From Desulfovibrio sp. (GTDB lineage: Bacteria > Desulfobacterota > Desulfovibrionia > Desulfovibrionales > Desulfovibrionaceae), in NCBI GenBank assembly GCA_014804965.1, contig JAAUYU010000012.1, forward strand, positions 135,754 through 193,582: a stretch of 57,829 bases of DNA, in the 5' to 3' direction. This document shows, piece after piece, positions 1 through 8,469 of this stretch (its first letter is position 1; every line of letters starts with the position of its first letter). The translations under genes and the position numbers were made by a program. A model generated the notes under the pieces. The model saw only the letters and a list, made by a program, of their open reading frames with translations. It searched no databases and was not told the origin of the DNA.

Positions 1-364
1 GCGAAAGCGGCCTGTCCAGGAGAGAATTGAGCCAGAGGAGCAGGCTTGCCGCATCGCTGCTGCCGCCGCCGAGGCCCGCGCCCGAGGGGATGCGCTTGAC
101 GAGGTGCACCTCAAGTCCGGGCGCTCCGCCCGCAAGGGCGGCAAAGGCCGCATAGGCCTTCGTCAGGGTATTGCGGGCCGGGTCGATGCCCGGCGCGTCG
201 CAGATGACACGGATTCCGGGCTCCTCCCGCACGCGAATGAAGAGGTCGTCGCAGGGCTCCCGCAGCGGCCAGAAGACGGAATCCAGTTCATGGTAGCCGT
301 CGGGCCTGCGCCCAAGGATGCGCAGGCCGAGATTCACCTTGCAGCCTGCGCGGAGGCGGATCAC
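1..364 (-). CDS. ispE: 4-diphosphocytidyl-2-C-methyl-D-erythritol kinase, C-terminus cut by window edge
   Basis: ATP-dependent GHMP-family kinase that phosphorylates the 2-hydroxyl of CDP-methylerythritol in the MEP isoprenoid pathway. I translated this by hand from a GTG at 364-362. The first ~121 residues show the N-terminal substrate motif RRPDGYHEL and the glycine-rich ATP loop [14 protein letters not shown], whose Asp is the catalytic base in the family. The GTG overlaps the hslV stop as GTGA, so the two are translationally coupled. The 3' part lies beyond the left edge. The start is inferred from the overlap and from the residue spacing to the first motif. Family assignment is firm. Confidence 0.9.
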   Translation of the reverse strand, partial: MIRLRAGCKVNLGLRILGRRPDGYHELDSVFWPLREPCDDLFIRVREEPGIRVICDAPGIDPARNTLTKAYAAFAALAGGAPGLEVHLVKRIPSGAGLGGGSSDAASLLLWLNSLLDRPLS

Positions 365-897
365 AGGGTTTCCAGGGTCAGGCGGTCATTGGTGTAGACG
401 CAGATCTCGGCGGCGATGGCCATGGCCTCGCGCGCGACGCTGGCCGCGTCCAGGTCACTGTGGCGCATGAGCGCCCGCGCCGCCGCCAGTGCATAGGGGC
501 CGCCGCTGCCGATGGCCGCCACGTCGTCGTCCGGCTCGATGACATCACCCGTGCCGGAAAGCAGGAGGAGGTGCTCGGCGTCGGCAAGCAGGAGCATGGC
601 TTCGAGCTTGCGCAGGTATTTGTCCTTGCGCCACTCCTTCGTCATCTCCACGGCCGCGCGCAGGAGATTGCCGCGCATTTCCTTGAGCTTGGCCTCGAAG
701 AGCTCAAATAGGGTGAAGGCGTCGGCCGTGGCCCCGGCAAAACCGGCGAGCACGCGGCCCTCATACAGGCGCCGCACCTTGTGGGCGGTGTGCTTCATGA
801 CCATGCTCTGGCCGAGCGTCACCTGGCCGTCGCCCGCCATGGCGACCTGGCCCTGCTTTTTCACGGCGAGGATGGTTGTGGCATGTGTTTCCATCAT
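361..897 (-). CDS. hslV: ATP-dependent protease peptidase subunit HslV
   Basis: Threonine peptidase subunit of the HslUV (ClpQY) proteasome-like complex, cytoplasmic. The protein is 178 residues, normal for the family. The mature N-terminal Thr is probably the first Thr of TTILAV after a 6-residue propeptide (MMETHA). Also visible are GDGQVTLG near residue 22, KVRRLY and [15 protein letters not shown]. Two Met codons are adjacent (897 and 894), so the exact start is ambiguous. The start overlaps the stop of the M48 protease gene by one base (TGATG), and the gene ends in a 4-base overlap with ispE. The ATPase partner hslU is not in the window. Confidence 0.95.
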   Translation of the reverse strand: MMETHATTILAVKKQGQVAMAGDGQVTLGQSMVMKHTAHKVRRLYEGRVLAGFAGATADAFTLFELFEAKLKEMRGNLLRAAVEMTKEWRKDKYLRKLEAMLLLADAEHLLLLSGTGDVIEPDDDVAAIGSGGPYALAAARALMRHSDLDAASVAREAMAIAAEICVYTNDRLTLETL

Positions 898-2309
898 CAG
901 CTCTTTTCCCAGATTTCCTTGCGCTCCCGATAGGCGGTCTCAAGCCGCTGGAAGGCGCGCCTGTCGGACGCCTTGGACGCCAGGGCCTTGGCCTGGTTGA
1001 AGTAGCGCTCGGTGAGCTTGCGGTTATTGGCGTAAAGCGCGCTGTAGGTCATGTGGATATAGGCGTCCGCGGTCTTTCCGGCGGTCCCGAGGGAGCGCGC
1101 GTAGGCCTGGTGCACTTCCGGGTCCTGCGGCACATGGCGCAGCACATCCGTATAATAACGCCCGGCCTGCGCCTGCCGTCCGGTCTCGTCCAGAAGGCGC
1201 GCGTAAAAGAAGGACGCCATGTAGTCCCTGGGGTCCCGGCGCATGGCCTCCGCCAGCAGGGGCTCGGCGCGGTCCATGCTGCCCTTGCGGTAGTGGAAGG
1301 CCCCGGCCTCGCGGAGCACCAGCGGGTCATGCGGCGCCGCGGCGAGTGCCGCGTCAAAGGCCTGCGCGGCCTCGTTGACGCGGTTCTGGCGCGCCAGCAC
1401 GATGCCCCGGCCCATCTGGGAAAGGCCGTCCTTGCCCGAAAAACGCTGCAAAGCCGCCTGCTCGTCACCATAGCGCGCCCAGAGGAGCGTCTTGACGCGC
1501 TGGAAGCGGAGATTGTCGCTCTTGCGGTTGCGCACGGACGCGGGCAAGGTCTCGATGCGCGCCTGAAGGCCGTTGACACGGTCGCCGATGGCCGGGTGGG
1601 TGGAGAGATAGGTGGGGATATTGATGCCGCTCATCCAGTTTTTGTGGCGCAACACCTTGAAGCCGCCCACCATGCCGGAGGGCGGATAGCCCGCGGCCGT
1701 GAGGTATTGCAGGCCGATGTGGTCGGCCTCGCTTTCGTCGATGCGGCTGTAGTTGAGCATGGCCGACTGGCTCGCCCCGGCCGCGCTCACGGCGGCGGCC
1801 CCGCCAGCAGGGCCACCCAGGGCCACGCCCGCCACAGCCACGAGCAGCGAGCCCAGGGTGAGGTACTGGGCGCGTTCCAGCCGCGACGCCACATGACGCT
1901 GCGTCACATGGGCGAGCTCATGGGCGAGCACCCCGGCGAGCTCCTCCTCGCGCTCAAGGTTCATGATCATGCCGGTAAACACAAAGACATAGCCTCCGGG
2001 CACCGCAAAGGCGTTGAGCGCATTATGGAGCACCACCGAAGGGGTGAACTCGAAGGGCTGCGGCGGCATGGCCTTGACCAGCCGTTTTACCACGTCGGAA
2101 ACGTATTGGCTGACTTCCGGGTCCTCGACGATGGGCAGGTGCGAGCGCACCATGACATCGAACTTGTGGCCCATTTCCTTCTCGTCCTTGAGCGTGACGC
2201 CCCCGAAGAAGAAGGCCCGCGCCTGCGGAGGAAAGGCCAGCGGCACAAGCAGGACGAAGATGGCGAGCATGGCCGTCAGGCGGCGAAAAGTGTGGCGGGA
2301 AAAGCGCAT
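897..2309 (-). CDS. M48 family metalloprotease with TPR region (BepA/YfgC-like)
   Basis: Periplasmic zinc protease/chaperone of the BepA type, a family that clears stalled outer-membrane proteins and LPS-assembly intermediates. The 470 residues begin with a signal peptide (about 1-32), followed by the HELAH zinc motif at 130-134, a downstream DESEAD segment near 191-196 carrying the third ligand, and [10 protein letters not shown]. The C-terminal half has TPR-like helical repeats, as in BepA. Start is the ATG at 2309, with an AAGGA-type site upstream. It lies between cysS (42-bp gap) and hslV (1-base overlap), in a run headed by the heat-shock sigma factor. Outer-membrane role is inferred from the family. 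Confidence 0.9.
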   Translation of the reverse strand: MRFSRHTFRRLTAMLAIFVLLVPLAFPPQARAFFFGGVTLKDEKEMGHKFDVMVRSHLPIVEDPEVSQYVSDVVKRLVKAMPPQPFEFTPSVVLHNALNAFAVPGGYVFVFTGMIMNLEREEELAGVLAHELAHVTQRHVASRLERAQYLTLGSLLVAVAGVALGGPAGGAAAVSAAGASQSAMLNYSRIDESEADHIGLQYLTAAGYPPSGMVGGFKVLRHKNWMSGINIPTYLSTHPAIGDRVNGLQARIETLPASVRNRKSDNLRFQRVKTLLWARYGDEQAALQRFSGKDGLSQMGRGIVLARQNRVNEAAQAFDAALAAAPHDPLVLREAGAFHYRKGSMDRAEPLLAEAMRRDPRDYMASFFYARLLDETGRQAQAGRYYTDVLRHVPQDPEVHQAYARSLGTAGKTADAYIHMTYSALYANNRKLTERYFNQAKALASKASDRRAFQRLETAYRERKEIWEKS

Positions 2310-2351
2310 GGATTCCTTGTGTTGGGGTAGGCGGCGGGGATGCCGCGGGCT

Positions 2352-3803
2352 TTACTCCAGGTCCCACTCCTGGCCCTGGGGGGTGTCGCGCACGCTCACG
2401 CCGAGCGCGGAAAGCTCGTCGCGCAGGGCGTCGGAGCCCGCGAAATCCCTGGCGGCACGGGCCTCGGCGCGCTTCGCGAGCAATTCCTCCACATGGGCGA
2501 CCTCGATATTACGGCGGCGGGCGCGCACGGCGCGCAGGTCCGCGAGGAAGGCGTCGGGCTCCTGCCCAAAGAGGCCGAAGCGCGTCTGCCACTCACGGGC
2601 GCGGGCGAGGAAGTCCTCCAGAATGTCGCCGGTGGCGCGGGCCGCGCGCAGCCCCTTGTCCTCCAGCAGGCGGTTCACGATGCGCACCTGCGAGAAGATA
2701 TGGCCGAGGGCCTGTGCCGTGTTGAGGTCGTCGTCCATGGCGGCGGAGACGGCGGCGTGAAGCCCGTCCCACTCCTCGCGCAGGCCCGCGGGCAGCGGGG
2801 TATTTTTCCACGAGCTGCGCATAAGCGCCCGCGCCGCGTCGCGCAGGGCCATATAGACGCGCTGCTGGCCTTTTTCCGCATCGTCCATGCCCTCGGGGCT
2901 GAAATCGATGGGGCTGCGGTACTGCTTGCCGAGGAGGAAGAAGCGCAGGCTCTCCGGCAGGTAGTCGCGCAGGATGTCGCGGATGGTGGTGAAATTGCCC
3001 AGCGACTTGGACATCTTTTCCTGATTGATCTGCACAAAGCCGTTGTGCATCCAAAAGCGGGCGAGCTCGCAGTGGCACACGGCCTCTGTCTGGGCGATCT
3101 CGTTTTCGTGGTGCGGGAAAATGAGGTCCTGGCCGCCGCCGTGGATGTCCAGCGGGAGGAAGGGCTGGCTCATGGCCGAGCACTCAATGTGCCAGCCGGG
3201 GCGCCCCGGCCCCCAGGGGCTGGGCCACGAGGGCTCGCCGGGCTTGGCCGCCTTCCAGAGGGCGAAATCGAGGGGATCCTCCTTTTCCTCGCCCGGGGCC
3301 ACGCGCGCGCCCGCCATGAGCTCGTCGAGGCTGCGCCGCGAGAGTTTGCCGTAAGGGGCATAGGAGCGCACCCGGAAATAGACGTCGCCCGAAGGCGTGG
3401 CATAGGCCTTGCCTTCGGCGATGAGCCGCGAGCAAAGGTCCTCGATTTGGGGGATGGTGTCGGTGGCGCGGGGCTCCAGGTCGGCGCGAAGCACCCCCAG
3501 GCGGTCCATATCTTCATGGAAGGCCGCCATATAGGTGGCCGCGATCTCGCGCCAGTCGCGGCCCTCGGCCTCGGCGCGGCGGATGATCTTGTCGTCCACG
3601 TCCGTGAAGTTGCGGACGAAGAGCACCTCGAGCCCCAGGTGCCGGAGCTGGCGCACGAGGATGTCGAACACGATGGCCGAGCGCGCGTGGCCGATATGGC
3701 AATAGTCATAGGCGGTGATGCCGCAGACATAGACATGGGCCTTGCCCGGACGCACCGGCACAAATTCTTCCTTGCGCCGCCCGAGGGTGTTGTAAAGCTG
3801 CAT
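2352..3803 (-). CDS. cysS: cysteine--tRNA ligase
   Basis: Class I aminoacyl-tRNA synthetase charging tRNA-Cys. The 483-residue protein carries the HIGH motif (HIGH at 36-39), a zinc-ligand Cys just before it (C27, in VYVCG), later zinc ligands in GWHIECSAM and the HHENEIAQ segment, and the KMSKS loop in [11 protein letters not shown] chose the ATG at 3803 because it begins MQLYNTLG, the usual family start, and AAGGA lies six bases upstream; a longer open frame extends 10 codons further without support. It is separated from rpiB by 41 bp on the same strand. Assignment is firm. Confidence 0.97.
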   Translation of the reverse strand: MQLYNTLGRRKEEFVPVRPGKAHVYVCGITAYDYCHIGHARSAIVFDILVRQLRHLGLEVLFVRNFTDVDDKIIRRAEAEGRDWREIAATYMAAFHEDMDRLGVLRADLEPRATDTIPQIEDLCSRLIAEGKAYATPSGDVYFRVRSYAPYGKLSRRSLDELMAGARVAPGEEKEDPLDFALWKAAKPGEPSWPSPWGPGRPGWHIECSAMSQPFLPLDIHGGGQDLIFPHHENEIAQTEAVCHCELARFWMHNGFVQINQEKMSKSLGNFTTIRDILRDYLPESLRFFLLGKQYRSPIDFSPEGMDDAEKGQQRVYMALRDAARALMRSSWKNTPLPAGLREEWDGLHAAVSAAMDDDLNTAQALGHIFSQVRIVNRLLEDKGLRAARATGDILEDFLARAREWQTRFGLFGQEPDAFLADLRAVRARRRNIEVAHVEELLAKRAEARAARDFAGSDALRDELSALGVSVRDTPQGQEWDLE

Positions 3804-3844
3804 GAAAGTCCTTCCGGCCGCGCTGGCGGCCACTCAAGCCCGGC

Positions 3845-4279
3845 TCAGGCGCTCGGGGTGATCTTGTCGATGCGCCGCTGGTGCCGGCCGCCCTCAAAGT
3901 CGGTTTCAAGGAAGGCCATCACGATGGCGAGCGCCAGCTCGTCGCCCGTGATGCGCGCGCCGAGGCAGAGCACATTGGCGTCATTGTGGAGGCGGCTGAG
4001 GCGCGCATGGAGCTCGGTGGTGCAGAGCGCCGCGCGGATGCCGTCATGGCGGTTGGCCGCCATGGACATGCCGATGCCGCTGCCGCAGATAAGGATGCCC
4101 CGGCCCTTCTCGGCAAGTACCGCGTCGCAGAGCTTGTGCGCGAACTCGGGATAGTCGCAGCTCTCGCACGAATCGGTCCCGTGATCGGTGACGGTGAAGC
4201 CGAGACGCGCCAACTCGCGCGCAATCAGGTCCTTGAGCGCGTGACCGGCATGGTCCGAAGCCAGATGGACGACGGGCAT
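3845..4279 (-). CDS. rpiB: ribose-5-phosphate isomerase B
   Basis: Interconverts ribose 5-phosphate and ribulose 5-phosphate (pentose phosphate pathway). The 144-residue length is typical of RpiB/LacAB. Seen are the N-terminal ASDHAGH phosphate/substrate segment, the CGSGIGMSMAANR loop with the active-site Cys, and a C-terminal ETDFEGGRHQRRI. A good AAGGAG site precedes the ATG. It sits between a lipoprotein gene and cysS with 41-bp gaps on each side, consistent with one transcript. Confidence 0.95.
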   Translation of the reverse strand: MPVVHLASDHAGHALKDLIARELARLGFTVTDHGTDSCESCDYPEFAHKLCDAVLAEKGRGILICGSGIGMSMAANRHDGIRAALCTTELHARLSRLHNDANVLCLGARITGDELALAIVMAFLETDFEGGRHQRRIDKITPSA

Positions 4280-4320
4280 GGAGACTCCTTTGCGCGTGTG
4301 GCCCGAACCGCGTGCGCGGT

Positions 4321-5109
4321 TCAGGACTTGGGCGCGCGGTACTGGGAAAGCGGAAGCAGGGGCGCGCCCTCGGGCAAGGTAAGTCTCATCTGGTCCCCGG
4401 TAAAGGGGGCATCGGGCATTTCCCTTTCCTTGACGAGGAGAATGGCGCGCTGGCCCTTGGCATGAGTGAGGGAAAGACGGCGGGGGAGGGGCGGGGTGGC
4501 TTCGTCATAGACGATTTCCATGCGCCAGCCATCGCCCTTGCTTTCACGCCACGCCACGGGCAGGCCCTGGGCATCCAGCGTGAGGAGGCCGCCGGGTTTT
4601 CCTTCCAGCGCATATCGGGCCATGCCGTCGGCAAGCATAGAGGCTTCGGAATAGGCCTCCCCGAAGGCCCCGGCATAATGGCCCGTGAGCAGGGCCGTCA
4701 GCCGCGCGAGGCCGAAGGGCACGGGCACACCCACCCTGAGCAGGGGGCTCGTCGCGCCCTGATGGAAATAGGCCTTGTTTTCCAGCGGCGCATAGACGAG
4801 GAAGTGCTCGCCGTCCTCCAGTATCTTGGCGACCACGGTACCCACCCCGGCCATGACGTCGAGCCTGAGCTCGCGCCCGCCATTGCCCCAGAGCAGGGCG
4901 GTCACGCGCCGCGTATTGCCCTCCTCGCCGAAGCGCAGGCTCAACTGGAGGCGGTAGGGGGCCTTCGCCCCTGCGCCGGCCTTGGCATATGCCTGCCAGA
5001 GCCGGCCAGATACCTCGCCGCCTTCGCTCCCGGGCGTGCCGGGCGTGGTCGGCTGTTTCGCACAGGCGCAGAGGAGGAGGGCCATGCAGAGGAGAACGAG
5101 CTTTTTCAT
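4321..5109 (-). CDS. putative lipoprotein (possibly LolB-like)
   Basis: Unassigned 262-residue protein with a short lipoprotein signal (MKKLVLLCMALLLCAC); the probable lipidated residue is Cys16 in the lipobox LCAC. The mature part is beta-rich, with a basic C-terminus. The layout (lipoprotein with one beta domain, next to a TPR lipoprotein) is compatible with LolB-type outer-membrane lipoprotein receptors or outer-membrane assembly factors, but I see no diagnostic motif. The start ATG at 5109 overlaps the stop of the upstream TPR gene (ATGA), so the two are probably translated together and may act together at the envelope. Function is inference only. Confidence 0.7.
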   Translation of the reverse strand: MKKLVLLCMALLLCACAKQPTTPGTPGSEGGEVSGRLWQAYAKAGAGAKAPYRLQLSLRFGEEGNTRRVTALLWGNGGRELRLDVMAGVGTVVAKILEDGEHFLVYAPLENKAYFHQGATSPLLRVGVPVPFGLARLTALLTGHYAGAFGEAYSEASMLADGMARYALEGKPGGLLTLDAQGLPVAWRESKGDGWRMEIVYDEATPPLPRRLSLTHAKGQRAILLVKEREMPDAPFTGDQMRLTLPEGAPLLPLSQYRAPKS

Positions 5110-7100
5110 GGATGGGCGAGCCTTTGCCGCAATGCGTCGGCATTGGCGGGCTTGAGGTCAAGCGCCTTCTGGTAGGCGCGCCGCGCTTCCGCCGTATGGC
5201 CCAGATGGCGCGCGATGTCGCCGTAATGCTCCCAGATGGTGGCGTCCACCGGACCCTCGAGGCTCACGGCGCGCCGGATCTTGGTCAGGGCTTCCTCGGC
5301 CTTGCCCGCGCGGAACAGCGCCCACGCAAGGGAGTCGATGATATAGGACTGGTCCGGGGCGAGCGCATCGGCGCGGGTGAGGAGCTGGAGGGCGCGGTCG
5401 AGCTCGCGGTTCTCTTCGGCGAGGCTGTAGCCCACATAGTTGAGGGCCTGGAAGTTGTCCGGCTGTTTTTTCAGGATGTCTTCCATGACCGTGAGGGCTT
5501 CCTGCTTCTTGCCGTTTTCATCCAAGAGCGAGCCTAGGAGGAAGGCGAGGTCGGTATTGTCCGGCCACTCGGCGGCAGCCTTGCGGGCGGCAGCGAGGGC
5601 CTCGTCCATCTGCTTCTGGCGGGCGAGCAGGCGGATCTCCACATCGCGCAGCTCGGCAGCACGGGGAAAATCCTTGTGGCTTTCGCGTGCGAGCGCGAGC
5701 GCCGCATCGGGCTTGCCTGCCTCGGCAAGCAACTGCACGCGCAGCAGCCGGGCGCGCACGGCAATGGGGCTCCCGGCGGGTATCTTGTCCAGCCAGGAAA
5801 GGGCCATGTTGAGGTCGCGGCGCTGCTCATAGGAGAGGTCCGCGAGAAGCAGATAGACATCGTCCGGGGCGCCCTCGCGCGTGGTGAGCTGCTTGAGCAG
5901 GCGCTCTGCCTGGAGGTAGTGGCGCGCGTCCATGAGCATGGTCACGGCCGTGAGCTTGAAGGGGATGGTATCCGGCCCCTGGTTGATGTATTGCAGGGCC
6001 TTTTCCGGCTGCTTGAGCCTGAGGGAGAGGTTCACGAGCCTGACAGAGACATCCTGCGGCGAAAACTGGAACTTGGCGAGCTTTTCATAGGTGCTCCGCG
6101 CCTCGCGCAGTTCGCCCTCCTGCTCCAGCAGGAAGGCGAGCTCGGCCAGCGCCTCCACAAAGTCCGGCATACCGCGCACCGAGCGCCTGAGCAGCGGGAT
6201 GGCCTCGGCCTTGCGCTCCATGCCCGCCAGCGCCTTGGCGTGGTAGTAGTCCACAAGGGGGGTGCGCTCCTTGGCGGGGATGTCAGTGAGGAGCTTTTTC
6301 GCCTCGTTGAACTCATGCTCCTTGACGAGGAGCAGTGCGAGCTCGAGGCGCGCGTCCAGCGTGCCGGGATGCCGGGCGAGATAGGCGCGCATGAGCTTTG
6401 CGCCGCGCCCGGCCATGCCGTGCTCGCCCAGGGCCTCGGCAAGGAGGAGATTGAGCGAAAGGTCCTCGGGCTGCGCCTTGAGGGCCTGCTCCAGATAGGT
6501 CACGGCATTGGGCGACTTGCGGCTCATGAGCCAGACGCCGCCGTCAAGCCAGACCTGCGTGGGCCAGACCTCGTCGGCGTAGCCCCGGGCGGCGAAGGTG
6601 GTGGGCGCGTCGGCCGCGGGGGCCGGAGTGGGATTGTCCTGTGGCATAGTGCCGGGGGCAGCTGTAGCGGGGGGGACGACGGGGGTGGCAGCCGTGGAGG
6701 CTTCGGCGGCCACGAGAGCGGCCTCCAGCAGGGCGGCCTCATCCTCGTCGAGGATGGCGCGCACGGCGCGCAGATAGGCATAAAGGCCCAGCGCGTCAGG
6801 CGAAAGTTCCCGTTCCACCGGCCGCACCTGAATGGGCGGGAGCGCCTTGTGGCGCGGCGTCTCTTTCAGGATGCGCGTGGCGGCTTCCACAGTGGCGGCA
6901 ATATCGCGGCCACCCGCCTGAGTGGTGGGGGCTCCCCGGTCCTTGCCGTCCGCTGCCGGGGGCGTCTGGTCATTGTCGCCGCAGCCGGCGAGGAGGCACG
7001 CGCAAAACACAAGCGCGCAGAACCGCGCCGGGAGACGGCGCGTCGCCGCGCCGAGCACGGGCGCAACAAGGGTACGGAGACCTTTCCGTGGCAGTTTCAT
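5106..7100 (-). CDS. tetratricopeptide repeat lipoprotein
   Basis: 664-residue TPR protein. The N-terminus has a basic stretch and then a hydrophobic segment ending in the lipobox LLAGC (Cys40), so it is probably a lipoprotein on the periplasmic side. A low-complexity Ala/Pro/Thr region (about 140-175) precedes about ten TPR-like helical repeats running to the C-terminus, where repeat signatures such as NFQALNYVGYSLAE and WEHYGDIARHLGHT are clear. Such proteins scaffold envelope complexes; no enzymatic motif is seen. It follows rpoH by 57 bp and overlaps the downstream lipoprotein gene by 4 bases. Confidence 0.85.
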   Translation of the reverse strand: MKLPRKGLRTLVAPVLGAATRRLPARFCALVFCACLLAGCGDNDQTPPAADGKDRGAPTTQAGGRDIAATVEAATRILKETPRHKALPPIQVRPVERELSPDALGLYAYLRAVRAILDEDEAALLEAALVAAEASTAATPVVPPATAAPGTMPQDNPTPAPAADAPTTFAARGYADEVWPTQVWLDGGVWLMSRKSPNAVTYLEQALKAQPEDLSLNLLLAEALGEHGMAGRGAKLMRAYLARHPGTLDARLELALLLVKEHEFNEAKKLLTDIPAKERTPLVDYYHAKALAGMERKAEAIPLLRRSVRGMPDFVEALAELAFLLEQEGELREARSTYEKLAKFQFSPQDVSVRLVNLSLRLKQPEKALQYINQGPDTIPFKLTAVTMLMDARHYLQAERLLKQLTTREGAPDDVYLLLADLSYEQRRDLNMALSWLDKIPAGSPIAVRARLLRVQLLAEAGKPDAALALARESHKDFPRAAELRDVEIRLLARQKQMDEALAAARKAAAEWPDNTDLAFLLGSLLDENGKKQEALTVMEDILKKQPDNFQALNYVGYSLAEENRELDRALQLLTRADALAPDQSYIIDSLAWALFRAGKAEEALTKIRRAVSLEGPVDATIWEHYGDIARHLGHTAEARRAYQKALDLKPANADALRQRLAHP

Positions 7101-7157
7101 CAGGGTGCGCGCCTTCCCGGCTGGCTTGTTCCTGGATGCCGCGTGCCATACGCGCGG

Positions 7158-8327
7158 TCAGGACTGGATCCAATCCTGCGAAAAATCCTTGACGTCGAGC
7201 GTGATGTGCTGGCGGATCTTTTCCAGCAGGCGCGCTTCGAGCTGGCGCACACGCTCGCGGGTGATATTATAGCGTTCACCGATTTCGCGCAAGGTCACGG
7301 GTTCGTCGGTGAGCAGGCGGTGGCGCAGGATATAGTGCTCCTTGTCATTGAGCTTGGGCAGGATGGTCTTGAGCTGCGCGCGCACGAGTTCCGCCACTTC
7401 CACGGAGGCGAGGCGCTCCTCCGCGCCCTGGTCCAGCGCGGGGAGAAAGTCCATGCGCGTGGCCCCGCCCGTCTCGTCGCCGACCTGCACATTGAGCGAA
7501 AGGTCGGTGGAGGCGAGGCGCTGGTCCATCTCGTTGACCTGTTCCACGCTCACGCCGAGGCGCTCCGAGAGCATGGCCGCGTCCGGGTCATAGCCCTGGG
7601 CGATGAGCTTTTGCCGCTCCCGGTTGAGATTGTAGAAGAGCTTGCGCTGCACCTGGGTGGTGCCGATCTTGACCATCCTCCAGTTGTCCATGATGAACTT
7701 GAGGATATAGGCCTTGATCCAGAAGGAGGCGTAGTAGGAAAACTTGATGCCCTTGTCCGGGTCGAACTTGTTGACCGCCCGCATGAGGCCCACATTGCCC
7801 TCCTGCACGAGGTCGAGCACGTTCTGCATCCAGCGGCGCTGGAAGTCCATGGCGATGCGCACCACGAGGCGCAAATGGGAGGAGACGAGGCGGAAGGCCG
7901 CGTCCGGGTCATTGGCGTCGCGCACGCGCACGGCGAGCTCGTGCTCCTCCTCGGGCTTGAGCAGGGGGAAGCGGCTCACCTCGCGCAGATAGAGCTGGAG
8001 GCTGTCGCGCGCAGCCGCCGGCGAGGGCAGATGCGGGGCGCGGCGCAGGGGCAGGCGGTCGCGCGCGCCGTCGGCGCTCTCCTCGGGGAGGGCCTCCGGG
8101 CCGCTCTCGTCCAGAGGGTCGTCGTCGAGGGCAAGCCCGTCCTCCTCGTCGAGGTCAAGGATCTCGCCCTCGTCCTCGGGAGAGTCCGGCGATGCGTCGT
8201 CGGTAACACCCCCGGAAGCGGAGCCTCCAGCCGCGGAGTCTCCGTCGGCGGGGTCCGGGCGCGTCTCATCCTCCAGTATCTCGGGGATGACGGCATTGCG
8301 GGGAGGGCGTTCTTGCGTCTTGGTCAT
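7158..8327 (-). CDS. rpoH: RNA polymerase sigma factor RpoH (sigma32 family) with acidic N-terminal extension
   Basis: Alternative sigma factor for heat-shock promoters. The 389 residues are longer than the usual ~285. Residues 1 to about 105 form an extra, very acidic, low-complexity region (runs of D/E around 50-75). The sigma core then follows: region 1.2/2 from about 108 (SLQLYLREVSRF), region 2.4 near FSYYASFWIKAYI, and the RpoH-specific box QRKLFYNLNR at 227-236. The region-4 helix-turn-helix (LREIGERYNITRERVRQLEARL) sits near 345-370. It heads an eight-gene minus-strand run containing hslV and an M48 protease, which fits a heat-shock role. A sigma70-like promoter lies at 8372-8400. Confidence 0.9.
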   Translation of the reverse strand: MTKTQERPPRNAVIPEILEDETRPDPADGDSAAGGSASGGVTDDASPDSPEDEGEILDLDEEDGLALDDDPLDESGPEALPEESADGARDRLPLRRAPHLPSPAAARDSLQLYLREVSRFPLLKPEEEHELAVRVRDANDPDAAFRLVSSHLRLVVRIAMDFQRRWMQNVLDLVQEGNVGLMRAVNKFDPDKGIKFSYYASFWIKAYILKFIMDNWRMVKIGTTQVQRKLFYNLNRERQKLIAQGYDPDAAMLSERLGVSVEQVNEMDQRLASTDLSLNVQVGDETGGATRMDFLPALDQGAEERLASVEVAELVRAQLKTILPKLNDKEHYILRHRLLTDEPVTLREIGERYNITRERVRQLEARLLEKIRQHITLDVKDFSQDWIQS

Positions 8328-8371
8328 AGGATTCCATGGCCGCCGGCTCAGGCGGTCTCGCGGTATCCGGC

Positions 8372-8400
8372 ATCTTACAATTTTGATTTGTCCTTTTCAA
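8372..8400 (-). promoter_or_regulatory. sigma70-type promoter for rpoH operon
   Basis: On the minus strand, TTGAAA (8400-8395) and TAAGAT (8377-8372) are separated by exactly 17 bases. This matches the sigma70 consensus at 5/6 and 4/6 positions. Expected transcription start is near 8365, giving a leader of about 38 bases to the rpoH ATG. It is back to back with a weaker candidate for metH. Confidence 0.6.
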
Positions 8401-8416
8401 CGATTTTCAGTAATAA
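8388..8416 (+). promoter_or_regulatory. candidate sigma70-type promoter for metH
   Basis: TTGTCC (8388-8393), a 17-base spacer and TAATAA (8411-8416), in an A+T-rich strip of an otherwise GC-rich region. The predicted leader is about 48 bases and contains a small hairpin GGGGC-AAAAA-GCCCC at 8424-8438. The -10 match is weak, so this is tentative. The leader is too short for a cobalamin or SAM riboswitch. Confidence 0.35.
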
Positions 8417-8469
8417 AAAAGCAGGGGCAAAAAGCCCCGGCCTTTGTGCGTTCATCGCAAGGATGTGAC

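Noticed and set aside
5676-8468. 930-codon plus-strand frame over the TPR and rpoH genes
   Set aside because: It is opposite two well-supported genes, crosses their intergenic gap and both promoters, and has no domain.
8417-8469. Cobalamin or SAM riboswitch upstream of metH
   Set aside because: The leader is only about 50 bases and lacks a B12 box or SAM core; only a 5-bp hairpin is present.
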